Of a DNA stretch of 64,000 bases, positions 46,508 to 57,364 are shown piece after piece. The notes beneath the pieces were generated by a model. The model searched no databases. It saw nothing but the letters and a program-made list of their open reading frames with translations, and had not been told where the DNA came from. The stretch spans positions 1,178,001 to 1,242,000 of the forward strand of contig JABYQN010000004.1 in NCBI GenBank assembly GCA_022606135.1. The letters are read 5' to 3'. Numbering within the stretch: position 1 is the first letter of the stretch; every line of letters starts with the position of its first letter. A program made the position numbers and the translations under genes. The DNA comes from Fomes fomentarius (lineage: Eukaryota; Basidiomycota; Agaricomycetes; Polyporales; Polyporaceae).

Positions 46508-47240
46508 GAACTTGAATGTTGTCGACTCCCACTCTCCATCGCCACACCGTCAGGTTGTGTGATCTTACAATACACTACATAGTAGAGTCGTACTCATAGC
46601 TCAAGTTGAGGGTTTTCGCCTTCGGCTTGCATGAGTGTTCTCGCCCCGTACTGTATTTCTATGTATGCCCCGTGGCTGATAAATGCATTATGAGATGATC
46701 ATGGCTGACTGTATTATATATGAGATATGATGCCTGCGGGTAATATGTGTCATCTTGTAGCCGCGTTGATTTCGGCTTGTGCTTGCCCGTCCGGTGTTCT
46801 TTGTAAGTTACCTGTGAGGATTCTTGAGCCAAGGCCGCTCATGCTCGCAATCGGCGCTGTAGCTACTGTACTGCCTTCTGGTATCGATGTTGCAAATTTC
46901 ACGCTGGGTTGTGTCGGCCGGGAGCTTGGGTATGCTCGATTGTGGTCACTCGAACCCATATGTGTATTCCAACTTGCAATGTCAGTAACATGAAGAGAAC
47001 TCCGGAGAACAGCAAAAGGGGAAGAAGGTAGAGGGGGAATAATAGATACAGCAGCCCGTTCATCGTCTAGACCTGAGTCGAACTCTCTACTACCGGATAT
47101 ACGGTGCGTGTGGATGATTAGTGAAGGGAAGGGGGTATACGGTACGCCAGGACGCGGAGAAGGGGGAGGATGTGTGGTAGGCGACGGTTGGAATTCACCC
47201 TGTTCCACCAAATGCATCAACACATTCACGAAATGAACCC
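46508..47240. other. Convergent intergenic region
   Basis: Between the peptidase gene and the 3' end of the beta-propeller gene. AT-rich stretches at about 46560-46720 probably hold 3' ends. A minus-strand open frame at 46750-47304 overlaps the propeller's last exon in another frame and is not supported. Confidence 0.4.
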
Positions 47241-48976
47241 TCATGCAACGAAGGTCGTCATTCCCTGCAGGTTGTTGGAGTCTGTGGGCGAGTGCATGGT
47301 GCACACAGCATTAGCAAGCATAGCACCTGGGACACGACAAGCGTGGCAACTCAAAGTACGCACTGATGGTGACTCCCGCAGCGTTTGTGGGGCCGGTGAG
47401 GTCGAGCGCGGTGAGCTTCGTGGCGAGTCCAGGAGAGTCAATAGCGAGGACGTCGACGGTCTTCCCATTTGCAGCAAGGATGTAGACGAAGCTGTGTGAT
47501 TGAAAGAAAATCAAGATCAGCCTCGAGCGGGGGCGTGCTCCGGGAGCAAGCGTCACTCACTCTCTGCCTTTGATCGTCGCGATGTCGAGATCAATCGGAG
47601 CGGAGCCCGGAGTGAGTGGATGTTGCTGCAACAGATGCCAAGCAATCGTCAGCCAAGATTCTGTTAGAGCTAACCACATCCCCGCAGCAAGGCTCGCGGG
47701 AAGATACCACAATCGAAGCGGGGATACTAGTCAGCACTCACTATAACGAGCCTTCCCTTCAGGTTATCGTCGACAGCGACCTCGGACACGAGCGCGGTGC
47801 CGATATCAGTCAGATAGAAGTTCTTGGTCGCCGGGCTGAACGCCGCCCAGCACGTCGCGACCTGGCCGCCGATCTTGTTCGCCGTGTTCGTATTCGTGTT
47901 CTTGAGGTTCAGGACGTCGAACCCGATCCCGGCGTCGGTCGCGAGCACCGCGTTCTTGCCGGGGATGACGGCCATGCCGAACGGCAGCGCGCCGCCTTTG
48001 CCCGGGCTCACCTTCTTGAAGTTGGCGGAGAGCGAGCCGTCGGCCGGGTTGACGTCCCAGACGGCGTAGAAGCCGGGCTTCTGCGGCGTGCCCTTGACAG
48101 ACGCGATCAGCTTCTTGCCGTCCTCGCTGAAGAGCACGTGCGAGGCCGTGTTCGCGGGCCCCGCGGGCGGCGTGGACACCTTGAGCTGGTCCGTGAGCAG
48201 GCGGAGCGAGTCGTCGACCGCGACGGGCCCGAGCTTCCGGTCGACCCTGTAGCAGTTCACGCCGTTCACGCGGCCGCCGTTGAGCACGCAGAAGCGGCTG
48301 CCGTCCTTGTTGAACGCGAGCGAGATCGGGAACTCGCCCTCGGAGGAGACGACGTCGCCGAGAGGCGTCAGGTTCGTCGGCTGCTTCGGGTCGATGCTGA
48401 ACAGCGCGACGGTGTTCGAGCCGGCCTGGCCAGGCTTCGGGTTCAGCAACAGCCACGAGCGTGACGAGATAGTGTGGGCCTGCTCACGTTTACTGCAGCG
48501 AGGACCTTGCCTGCCTTGGACGCCTTGATGGAACCTTGGGAAAACAAGGCATCGGGGCCATCTGCTTTGCCATGTGAGCCGCGTCCGCCAGCTTCGATTG
48601 CACGGTCGAGGTTCTGCAAGATTCATTAATGGACGTTGTAAGGCCACGCTCGGGATGTGGCGCGAGGGGGAAGGGGGGGGGGCTCACTAGAGTGCCGTCC
48701 GCGTTGATAGTGGCAGCAAGGATTTGGTTCACATCTCCCTCGTTAGTGAGGACTGTGTCAACGTGAGGGTCAGCCATAGGGGCCCCTAGGGAAGGATTGG
48801 CAGGCAGGTTACTCACAGTAGACGGCACCGCCGGCATCAAAGCGAGTGCTATCGGACGACTTCGCCTTGGGCATGGACTTCACACTGCCCACGCCCGCAC
48901 GACGTTGCAGAGGCATGGCAGACGCGAGCGAGGACACGGCGAGGACGGCGGCGAGAACAGCTGCACAGAACTTCAT
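47241..48976 (-). CDS. Secreted beta-propeller (lactonase/YVTN-like) protein
   Basis: The N-terminus MKFCAAVLAAVLAVSSLASA is a clear signal peptide; a PLQRR sequence follows. Splicing through TGAG and GTGAGC donors gives NEGDVNQILAATINADGTL, NLDRAIEAGGRGSHGKADG, then the large exon with NTVALFSIDPKQPTNLTPLG, PISLAFNKDGSRFCVLNGG, ASHVLFSEDGKKLIASVKG and FGMAVIPGKNAVLATDAG. The final exons read FVYILAANGKTVDVLAIDSP and NNLQGMTTFVA. The repeating strand pattern is that of a seven-bladed propeller like fungal 3-carboxymuconate cyclase/lactonase-family proteins, though catalytic activity is unproven in most. Extracellular location is inferred. At least six introns are present, one of about 140 nt. 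The short junction after the AAVN motif is uncertain. Confidence 0.75.
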
Positions 48977-50891
48977 CTTGAGTAGTCGGACTGAACGAGT
49001 ATGTGGTAGTAATCAGAAACGAGAGTAGTCGGTCAGGCAAGTCGTGAACGTGAGTGAACGAGTGCGGGCGCGGGGATGCCGTGAAAAAAGAGAGTGAACA
49101 AGATGAAGCGAGCACAGCTCCTGCGTCGAAGTCTGAAGATCTAAGGTCGAGAAAGAACCGGAGAGAGGACCAGCAGCTCCGCGCACCCAGGCGGCAAGTA
49201 GAAGAAAGAAGTGGGAAAAGCGAGGGCCGACGGAACTGAGAGGGAAGGCGGGGCAGGCCGTCAGCCCGCCTTCTTTATGTCGGCGTCACTGTGTGTCACT
49301 GTGTGTCCTGGTCCGCTCGGCAGAAGACGAGTTCAATGCAATTGAATGCTGATGGCACGGACACGTACCCCGGACTCGATCACCCCTTGGCGTCCGCGCT
49401 CGTATCTCGACAGGGGAAGCCAACATTGGGTCCCAAAGGATGCCGAAGGGCGGTGAAGACAGGTATGTATCATCTGTCTGACTCTGAGTGTGCGATTGGT
49501 GTCTCGGTAGACACGATCTGGCGTAACGGCGCGGGGAAATGCATCCCACATGGTAGCCATGCGAGACCGTGTTCCTAGCGGTATCATGTCAATTGAATAG
49601 GAACAATGCTGAAATTTTGATGCGGAAACCCACGCAACAGCGACAGCCAAACCAGTGGCCACGGAACCGCTCAGTATCATGGCTACCTGCGACATACAGA
49701 TTCGACCAAACTTCTCGACAGACCGTGAAAGAGGCACGAACTGTTGTTGATGACTTGTGGGGATAGAGGAACTACAACCATCACGCCGCCGAAGGTGACC
49801 TTGCCGGGCGTTCCTTTCAAATCTCCAAGTTCCTGTGTAGGGTGGGAGACAGGAGCACTTTATCTGAGTCAACGGTCACGCTCTAGACCAGCAGTGAATA
49901 GCGGAAACTTACGAGTTCATACCTCACCACGCGTACATATCAGTCAGTGATATGGAAACCAGAGCATATACCAACCGGGTAAGTACAAAGCAGCGAAGTC
50001 GGCTGCCAACGAATCAACCACATTCGCCTGCTGGCGCCCGCGATTGGAAGGCTGTTCGCTGTTGTACTTAGTCTGATGGCAGAATCCGACATGCCGCGGC
50101 CATCGCGCCCGGCAACGCAAACTGCGTCCGCGTCTGCCTTCTGCCGCGGCCAGGTGTTTGGGCTGCATTCAAACGTTCATTAATTCGTTCTCGAGATAAG
50201 TACGCCCCTGGCGCGGAGACTCTGTCAGTGCGACGGCGGCCTCCCAAAGAGTGATTCGAAAAGCGTGGCTGATTGCGATCGGTATGGGCGGCGTCGCCAT
50301 CAGGGCTGACCAACACCGTCTCATAGATTGTTGAACCTAGCTGTGTCTTGTCAACCTTGCAGGTGCAGAGGCGTTAGTCCTTGTCGAGTTGAAAGCAAGA
50401 AAGTAGGAAGACCTCACCTTCCATGCAACACACAGAATGATGTGACCAACCAACATCCATCATCATCGGCAGATGAGAAAGTAGGACTAGATAGACGGTG
50501 ACGTCAACCACCAAACAAGGTTCTTCTGTCACCCATGCATACATAGTCCACGATCTCATAACGTTCATTGCAGGTATATAGCCGCTACAACACGAAGAAC
50601 CTATATTGTTCAGAGCATAGGATGAAAGTAGAACAAACTAGGTACGATGCAGACGGCGGCCAGTCCGCGTAGCTAAAGGGGCAATCAAGAGAAAACTATT
50701 GATTAGAAGAAACTACAGGTCGGAGAGGTAGCAAGTACGAACGAGAAAGGAGGCGGGTAGAGATGATAGCGTACGACAAGGAGGGTGGGCTATCGGTCGG
50801 GGGTGGCCGGAGGCAGTGTCTCTGGGAGGCAATTCGAAGCACCAAAGGCTGGTAGTCTACTCTGTTTTGCAGAGGATAAACCCTCATGGAT
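48977..50891. other. Long intergenic region without supported genes
   Basis: Contains the promoter of the beta-propeller gene (minus strand) and 3' flank of the GPI-type protein. Several 60-180-codon frames exist on both strands without motifs, starts or splicing support. No repeat or RNA gene recognised. Confidence 0.4.
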
Positions 50892-51935
50892 TTAAGCGAG
50901 AACAAAAGCAGCAGCCGCGCCGAAGAGACCAACAACACCCATGGAGGCAACATTCGAGAAAGCACCGTTGTCGCCGGTTGCGCCACCGGTGGGGGTCGTG
51001 GAGGTCGTCGCGCTATTGTGTGATCAATACGGAGCCACGGCATCACGAATGAATGATAAAACTTACGAGCCGCTGGCAGAGCTACCGGAGGGCTTCGTAG
51101 AACCGCTGGTGCCCGAGGAGCCGGCAGTGGTGCCAGTGGCAGTACCAGCGGAGGTTGTTGCAGCAGCACCAGTGGTAGTGCCCGTGCTACCACCGGCGGT
51201 GGTAGGCGTGCTGCCTCCGCTCTGCGAGGCAGAACCGTTCAAGCAGCTGCTGTCCGCTGTTTATAAATAGTTTAGCAAGGCAGAAGGAATGTATATAGTG
51301 AATGTGGTACGCACGGCCGGCCTGGATGGTGACGGGAGCGGACTGGGCAACAGCACCGTTAGAATCAGTGAGCGTCAGACCAATCGAGGTACCTGTAGAC
51401 ACAGAATTGAATCAGATACACAGGAGATGACGTCGAAATGGCATGAACAAACCAGCAGAAATGTTGGTGGACCACGTGAAGGCGGTGCCTGTAACACCAG
51501 TGTACTGCTGGAAGGCAGTCGCTCCAGGAACACCACCAGGGGCGATACTGTATGTGCCCATGAGATTGCGCTAGAACAGATATTGACAAAGAACTTACGC
51601 CTATAGATCAGGAGAAAATCTCATGGGTCAAGAGGGGAACTCGATTGATGCATTAAGCCAACGTACCAAGAAGTAGGGCTCTATTTTCGGGGCGAGTCGT
51701 TAGGAACAATTGCGACGACTTGAGAGAGGAAAGAGATACGTACCCTGACCACCGGACCAAGTGAAGCGAGAAGGAACACACTGAGTAGGAGGGTTGCTAG
51801 AGCGGCCATGAGGAGCTGTTTGCGAGGGGGAAGGACAAATAATGATACTTACGGGGTGTTGATCTGGAAGTCCTGTGCGGCGACGCCAGCAACGAGGAGA
51901 GCAGCGGAGACGAGGGAGGCAGAGAACGACTTCAT
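50892..51935 (-). CDS. Secreted Ser/Thr-rich GPI-type surface protein
   Basis: MKSFSASLVSAALLVAGVAA is a typical signal peptide. It is followed by a small domain common in basidiomycete secreted proteins: NPPTQCVPSRFTWSGGQ, PYFL, then NLMGTYSIAPGGVPGATAF and TGTAFTWSTNISAGTSIGL. A 14-nt microexon (AGCCCTACTTCTTG, minus strand) encodes the EPYFL step. The mature end is a Thr/Ser/Gly/Ala-rich stalk (GGSTPTTAGGSTGTTTG) and a hydrophobic tail FSNVASMGVVGLFGAAAAFV that fits a GPI-attachment signal. The protein is therefore likely attached to the outer membrane leaflet or cell wall and O-glycosylated. There are at least six introns. Function is unknown; similar proteins are often highly expressed surface antigens. 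Confidence 0.75.
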
Positions 51936-53341
51936 GGTGACAGCGAGCGGGCGACGAGGGAGCCTGTGGGAAGCGAGACGAGGGAGACGAGGGCAAGAGT
52001 AAGCTGTCAACAAGGGCGCCGATGATATATGCGCGGCTCCGTCCGTTGTTTGTTTGGTTCTCCGCAGGCCCTCTGCCACCCAGATCCCGTGCCGCCTTCG
52101 AGACCTTTCGGTCGCCGTGAATAGTCTTCTTCCACCCTCTTCTCCAACTTTTAATAGCAACCAGCCCGTCCTCCGGCCGAGCAGCCCTTGCGATTCGCGA
52201 GTGCCACTGGACTGCCAGCGCAGGTGCTGTCTTGCTCAGTGTGCTGCGGAAAGTCTGGCCCACGTCGTGGCGCGTGGGATCATCACAGGCCTTATCTGTC
52301 GTTGTGCGGATCCAGCCTTCCCTGCTCTGACGAGCACGCGACGATGCGGATGCGTTCCGCGGTCAATGCCAAGTCAGTAGCATTCCATGCATCAGGTCCA
52401 AGCCGCCGCCGGTGTGAGGGGTTGCCCGGTGCCGAACCGTGGCAGCCCGACCTTGGAAAAGCCGACATGGTCTAAGTATTGGGCCTCTCTCCTCCTCAGA
52501 ACGTCAAGTACGACGTCAAGACGACGTCATAGCATCTCGTGAAGTGAAGAGCCGCCCAGAACGTCATGCGCAGTCTATGTATCCTCTGCACAGCAAACAT
52601 TTCGTTGTACCAGCATTCGAACCGCATGTCAATCAAGATGACAGCTCCCTCGGTCTCCGGGCGGGCACAAACTGATTTGCAGACCGTGATCTGATCACAT
52701 CACAGAAGCATCCAGACGTCGGTCAGGGAAGCACTGCCAGAGCTCATTCGATCCGAGCAGTGATTGTCAAATCGCTTGTAGGAAGCCAAACATACTTGAT
52801 GCACTATCTTCGCGGTTATCATGGCGCGTACAACAGTCCTGCGACTTTGTTGACCGTACTTACCGCAACCTCCTCAGTCCTAGAACATTCAACAGATTCA
52901 CGGAAGGCGGGACCGGTAGCTTTAGGACATACGATGCATGGTTTCGTCGACGCATGATGCATGACTCGGAGGCCGAGAAGCGCACCCCAGCGGACCCAGT
53001 CGCTACGAAAGAATTCGAGGTTTGATACACCACCGCGTCTGGGCCCCCACGAATCATCTCCCAAGTGGCACAGTGCACCATTGCAACGGGAGGAATACTC
53101 AGGTCGTGCTGACATACCATCTGATGCGTGTAATTTCCCTCGCAATCGTGCTTCACAAAGATTCAGAGTCTGGCTTGTACTGAACTGAGAGGAGCAGGTG
53201 CAACTCGCCGCGCGCGACGGGTCCCTTTGTCCCAACCCCCTTTCATTCCTAACCCATACTGCGTGCGGGGATGTTGGTCGAGCGCGCGGATGCTCGAGTT
53301 GGAGGATGGGTACTTAGTACTTAACCTCGAACGAATCAGTC
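51936..53341. other. Long intergenic region
   Basis: Upstream of the GPI-type gene and of the DUF4112 relic. TATATGCGCGG (plus) near 52026 sits about 90 nt upstream of the GPI gene start and may be its TATA region. No supported gene in the remaining 1.3 kb. Confidence 0.4.
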
Positions 53342-54156
53342 ATGTCCACGGCCCCCGAGGTGAGAGCTCCTCCCTATGTACCTGTACCTTACGCTGACCT
53401 TGCTGATGCGTGGTCAACCTCAGCATCCGATCCTGACAGTGTTCCCGTTGCTTGTCGCGGGATCATCTTCCTCTGGAGGCTGGGCGACGAGTTCAACAAA
53501 AATGCCACAAGCGATATGTTTCCGTTCTTTCCACCTCTACAGGCTCTTTCGGATTCGAAGCAGCAAACGTCCTTACCGGCGTGTCTCGCTGACACTCAGC
53601 CCTATGTCTTCATCGCCTCCGTGAACCAAGAACCCGGGGTCATGGCAAACTCGGCGCAGTCTCTTCGACAGACCCGTCCTCTCACACGGAAAAAGCAACC
53701 TGTGCAATGCCCGGCTGGCTGCCCGGTCAAATGCTATTCAACAACGCTGTATCCGCTAGTATCGGTTTCGTCCCCATCGTGGGCGACGTCGCCTTTGGAA
53801 GGCTTTCGCACACCGCCGTCCTACATGAAGAGTTGCCGGAGAGGAGTAACCAAGTCGGCCGGCGCGTGCACAGAAGGCCCACAGACCATTAGGCCAGGTG
53901 CGGGCCGCCAGCCTGACGACGTTGCACCCGATAAGAAGCCCGAACGGGGCCTCCGAGTGCTACTGGAACAAGCAACGCGAAGAGCTGGTTCCGGAGAAGC
54001 ATCAAGGGGGGCAAGAAGAATAAGAAGGATGCTGCCGCTGCGGCAGACGCGAGCTCGCCTGTGCCGTCCCCGAAGAGGGGACGGTTCATTGAGGACGTGC
54101 CACGGTCGATAGACGGTTCGGCGAGACACGCTATATACGTGACGAACAGAAAGTAA
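53342..54156 (+). pseudogene. DUF4112 protein pseudogene
   Basis: Pieces of a DUF4112-family membrane-associated protein are scattered over three frames. One frame reads PGWLPGQMLFNNAVSASIG then FVPIVGDVAFG, the hallmark of this family. The expected following motif (an Ala-Asn-Ser-Arg-Asn stretch) is missing and is replaced by RLSHTAVLHEELPERS. The sequence then shifts to another frame, EGPQTIRPGAGRQPDDVAPD, and again to KSWFRRSIKGGKKNKKDAA with the family-like end SPKRGRFIEDVPR and a stop at 54154-54156. The 5' part (FGFEAANVLTGVS, MANSAQSLRQTRPLTRKK) is equally shifted. No intron set repairs these breaks. Several independent lesions suggest genuine decay rather than one sequencing error. 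Confidence 0.55.
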
Positions 54157-54378
54157 CTCGGAAACGGCGTGTTGTATGGAATAATATATACCCTCAACTC
54201 TGTATTGCGAACTTACTGTGTGTACGAATTGATAGCGCGATAGAACTTATGGTATCCTTGCAGTGGTCTCATGAGCCGAATGGGTGACTTCGGTATGACA
54301 TCTATGTTTTCGAGACTTCTATGTTGTCCAGACACCAGGTCTGGACTAGTGTACGTGTACATGCATATACCCATCTCG

Positions 54379-55191
54379 TCAAACGACCCCGGGGAAAGAC
54401 TGCCCAGCAATCATCAGCCCAAGGCCAATTCTCGCCGTGTGGCCAGTCTCGCTGGCACACTGCGTCAGGGCTTTCCGTCCCGACGGTGCTCCAGGCGTGC
54501 GGCGGAACGAGTCGGCATGCAGCTGGCGATGCGACGGGCTCACGATCGCGTCTTCCTCGAGAGTGAAGACTCCGAGTCCGACAATGCCCTGCGACGCATG
54601 GTGGGCGGACGAGAACCGCGAGCGGCGGTGCGGGAAGCGGGGGCGCTCGAAGTCCGGAGGAGTGGGGAGCATGCTCGGTGATGGCGCCTCGAAGATGTTC
54701 CTCGAAGTGCGGTGCGGGAGGTGGGGGCGGCCGAAGTTAGGAGTGGGGAGCATACTCGGCGATGGCGCTTCGACGATCTCCCTCCAGGGTTGATGGTCGA
54801 TGGATGCAGCGAGCGACTCTGACGCCGAGCTGGGGGTGGTTTGAGGGATGGTAGAGGAAACTACGATGCACGGTGTCAGCACATGTACTGTTGCAAATGC
54901 ACGAGACATGAACATACCATAGCAAGATGGGTTGATGGGGGAAGCAGAGTGAATGTGGACCTCGCGAGGAACGAACGTCGCCGCCGGGGCGCGTACCTTG
55001 CGTTGGGTCGTGGTGGAAGGGAGCCCGTGTCCGAGCGACTCACGGAGTTTGCGCTGGAGCTCGAGCTTGTTCGGACGGTGGTTGGGCAGGAAGGGGCCCT
55101 TGGTGCTCGACGTCGACGAACCGGTCGTGAACGCCGAGCTGGCGAGATTCGACGCCGTGCGGGCGAAGGCAAAGGCAGTGTTCGCGGACAT
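54379..55191 (-). CDS. Orphan Pro/Ser-rich protein, tandem paralogue A
   Basis: The frame begins MSANTAFAFARTASNLASSA. A 57-nt GT-AG intron (54917-54861; GTATGT donor, GCTGACAC branch-like site, CGTAG acceptor) is stop-free and in frame, so the spliced product is 251 residues and the retained form 270. The protein is Ser/Pro/Arg-rich with HRPNKLEL, a KLRESLG motif and a module ending EAPSPSMLPTP followed by a Phe and RP-rich basic segment. This module occurs twice in this copy, once in paralogue B. The C-terminal part has GVFTLEEDAIVSPSHRQLHA and SFRRTPGAP. I do not recognise a domain, signal peptide or membrane helix. Its tandem partner lies 1.2 kb downstream on the same strand. This copy also lacks the 13-residue HLFHAHIRARQ-like segment of paralogue B. 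Confidence 0.65.
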   Translation of the reverse strand: MSANTAFAFARTASNLASSAFTTGSSTSSTKGPFLPNHRPNKLELQRKLRESLGHGLPSTTTQRKVRAPAATFVPREVHIHSASPINPSCYGMFMSRAFATVHVLTPCIVVSSTIPQTTPSSASESLAASIDHQPWREIVEAPSPSMLPTPNFGRPHLPHRTSRNIFEAPSPSMLPTPPDFERPRFPHRRSRFSSAHHASQGIVGLGVFTLEEDAIVSPSHRQLHADSFRRTPGAPSGRKALTQCASETGHTARIGLGLMIAGQSFPGVV

Positions 55192-55289
55192 TGTAGGGTT
55201 CGCGTACTGGGTTGGTTGGATAGAGGTTTGTGAGGTTTGGATGAGTGTTTGCGATGATGATGGGGAGTTGAGCGGTTGGGAGGCCTCCT

Positions 55290-55295
55290 TATATA
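55290..55295 (-). promoter_or_regulatory. TATA box of orphan paralogue A
   Basis: On the minus strand TATATAAGGAGGCCTC begins here, about 100 nt before the start at 55191. The same 16-nt string precedes paralogue B at nearly the same distance, so it is a conserved core promoter. Confidence 0.65.
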
Positions 55296-55349
55296 CCGCT
55301 GGCCTCGTAATCCATTCAGAGCTGAGGGCTGGTCGAGACCGTTCGAAAG

Positions 55350-55675
55350 ACTGAGTAAGCCTCGTGTTGTTCTTTAACCCGCTACTTACACGGTCTGAAT
55401 CACGATGAAGATGTCACGGAACAGCCGTGAGTGGTAGGTTGGACTCGGATATTTTGGAGTCACGGTCAGAATGACAATGTTGGATATCGAACTGGCCTGG
55501 GATTTGAAGGTTAAGCTGTGTAGCTCAGGGTCTAGAACGTTTGTCACTTGCATTGGAAAGCAGTTCAGTAAGCTGCATACTGATCAGGTGACAAATTGTA
55601 CCATCGGGCATTTCTTGAGTGGCTTACTAGCCGTTCACCGACAGTGGTTGGCTAGCATTCATTGCTTGAGTTGTG
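55350..55675 (-). repeat. Dispersed repeat, copy R2
   Basis: Begins CTGAGTAAGCCTCGTGTTG and matches R1 33-300 and the first half of R3. It lacks the F-box exon half. It begins about 55 nt upstream of the TATA box of paralogue A, so it may also supply upstream promoter sequence. Sequence from 55676 to 56280 shows no gene. Confidence 0.7.
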
Positions 55676-56375
55676 GGCGCCGGTCTCGTTTTTGCGTTTC
55701 AGAATTGTACCCGTCGGCCCTCCTTGCCTTTCGCCAGAGGATGAGTATCCATCCATAGTGGTCAGAGACGCAGACTTCCAGTTGAGTGTGGCCCACTGGG
55801 CTCGAAAGATCATGAAGTTGTTGGCAGGCGCCGAGTCCGAAGTCACGGTGCGTGACCAAGCGAACGTCACACGTATCTATACGATCACCTGACCGCGATT
55901 CAGCGCACTCGCCCTTGCCCTTCTTGCACGATAGCCTGAGGTTAACGTCGTGAGCCGCTATAACCCACCTATCGCAAAGTGCAAGATGGACATGCGCCCC
56001 CGGCTACGGGTCGGAGTTGCCCAGACCTCGGCCGCGAGAGGCCTAACCCTTGAACATTGACTCCACCAATACGGTCGACTCGGAGTACGGCAGCAGTGAT
56101 ACAATATCTATGTCGCTACTAGCCTCCTTTTATGTATAATTTGAGGTGTCTTCGTGACAAGGCATCGCTCGGATCATGCAAGAGGGGGTTCGCTCACACT
56201 TTGCATAGCTTGACGGTACAATATAAATTCGTATGATAACTTTGCTGATCTCACTGTGAGCCCCACTTAATAACGGATTACTTTGGTATGACTTCTATAT
56301 TCTCGAGAGCTCTATGCTGTCCAGACACCGGGTCCTAACTAGTGCAAGTATATCTACATGCATATACGGACCTCG

Positions 56376-57245
56376 TCAAACGACGGGGAAGTACTGCTCA
56401 GCAGCCATGGGCCCGAGGCCGACGCTCGCGCCGACCTGCACGGGCAAGGGGTTCATGGGCGTGAGGAGGTTGGATGGGAGGTGGAAGTAGCTCCCGTCGT
56501 GGCCACTCTCGCTAGACTGCGTGAGGGCTTTCGATCCCTGCGGCGCTCCAGGCGTGCGGCGGAACGAGTCGGCGTTGAGCTGGCGAGGCGATGGGCTCAC
56601 GACGGCGTCTTCCTCGAGGGTGAAGAGTCCGAGTCCGACGGTGCCCTGCGACGCCTTGCGGGCGGGCGAGAACCGCGAGCGGCGGTGCGGGAAGCGGGGG
56701 CGGCTGAAGTCGGGAGTGGGGAGCATGCTCGGTGATGGCGCTTCGACGGTCTTCCTCCAGGGTTGATGGTCGACGGATGCAGCGGTGAGCGGCTCCGGCG
56801 TCGCGGCCGAGTCAGGAGTGGACGGGCGCGACGAGCTGGGGGTGGTGGAAGGGGTGGTAGAGGTATCTACGATGCACGGCGTCAGCACATGTGTTATTGC
56901 AAATGCATGAGACATGAACCTACCATAGCAAGAGGGGATGGTGGGAGTAGCAGCGTGAACGTGGACCTCGCGAGGAACGAACGTCGCCGCCGAGGCGCGT
57001 ACCTTGCGTTGGGTCGTGGTCGCAGGGACCCCGAGTCCGAGCGACTCGCGGAGTTTGCGCTGGCGAGCACGGATGTGCGCGTGGAATAGGTGCGCCTCAA
57101 GCTCGAGCTTGTTCGGACGATGGTTGGGCGGGAAGGGACCCTTGGTGCTCGACGTCGATGAACCGGGGACGAGGGCGGTCGTGAAGGCCGAGCTGGCGAG
57201 GTTCGACGCCTTGCGGGCAAAGGCAGAGGCGGTGTTCGCGGCCAT
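56376..57245 (-). CDS. Orphan Pro/Ser-rich protein, tandem paralogue B
   Basis: Paralogue of the 54379-55191 gene. Shared segments include KASNLASSAFTT, STSSTKGPF-PNHRPNKLEL, the HVLTPCIV region, EAPSPSMLPTP and SRPRFPHRRSRFS. The 57-nt intron (56923-56867) has the same position, length, phase and branch-like motif as in A. Again it has no stop, giving 270 residues spliced or 289 if retained. This copy carries an extra EAHLFHAHIRARQRKL helix-like segment and a longer Ser/Thr/Pro linker (SSRPSTPDSAATPEP), but only one EAPSPSMLPTP module. No signal peptide or known domain. Differences are indels plus substitutions, so the duplication is not very recent. Confidence 0.65.
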   Translation of the reverse strand: MAANTASAFARKASNLASSAFTTALVPGSSTSSTKGPFPPNHRPNKLELEAHLFHAHIRARQRKLRESLGLGVPATTTQRKVRASAATFVPREVHVHAATPTIPSCYGRFMSHAFAITHVLTPCIVDTSTTPSTTPSSSRPSTPDSAATPEPLTAASVDHQPWRKTVEAPSPSMLPTPDFSRPRFPHRRSRFSPARKASQGTVGLGLFTLEEDAVVSPSPRQLNADSFRRTPGAPQGSKALTQSSESGHDGSYFHLPSNLLTPMNPLPVQVGASVGLGPMAAEQYFPVV

Positions 57246-57339
57246 TGTAGGTTTTACGTACTGTGTTGGGTGGGTTGAGACTTGTGAGGTAAGATGAGTG
57301 TTTGCGATGATGGGGAGTCGAGAGGTCGAGAGGCCTCCT

Positions 57340-57345
57340 TATATA
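57340..57345 (-). promoter_or_regulatory. TATA box of orphan paralogue B
   Basis: The minus-strand string TATATAAGGAGGCCTC starts here, about 95 nt before the ATG at 57245, identical to the paralogue A element. Confidence 0.65.
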
Positions 57346-57364
57346 CTGTTGGCCTCGTATTCAA

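Noticed and set aside
47616..48464. 282-codon plus-strand frame
   Set aside because: Antisense to the GC-rich large exon of the beta-propeller gene.
49333..49872. 179-codon minus-strand frame
   Set aside because: No motif, no splicing partner, Cys/Arg-rich random-looking composition.
51580..51606. Two-nucleotide exon (GC) in the GPI-type protein gene between ATAG and GTAAGT
   Set aside because: Including it breaks the reading frame; the simple intron ending TTCTAG keeps phase 0.
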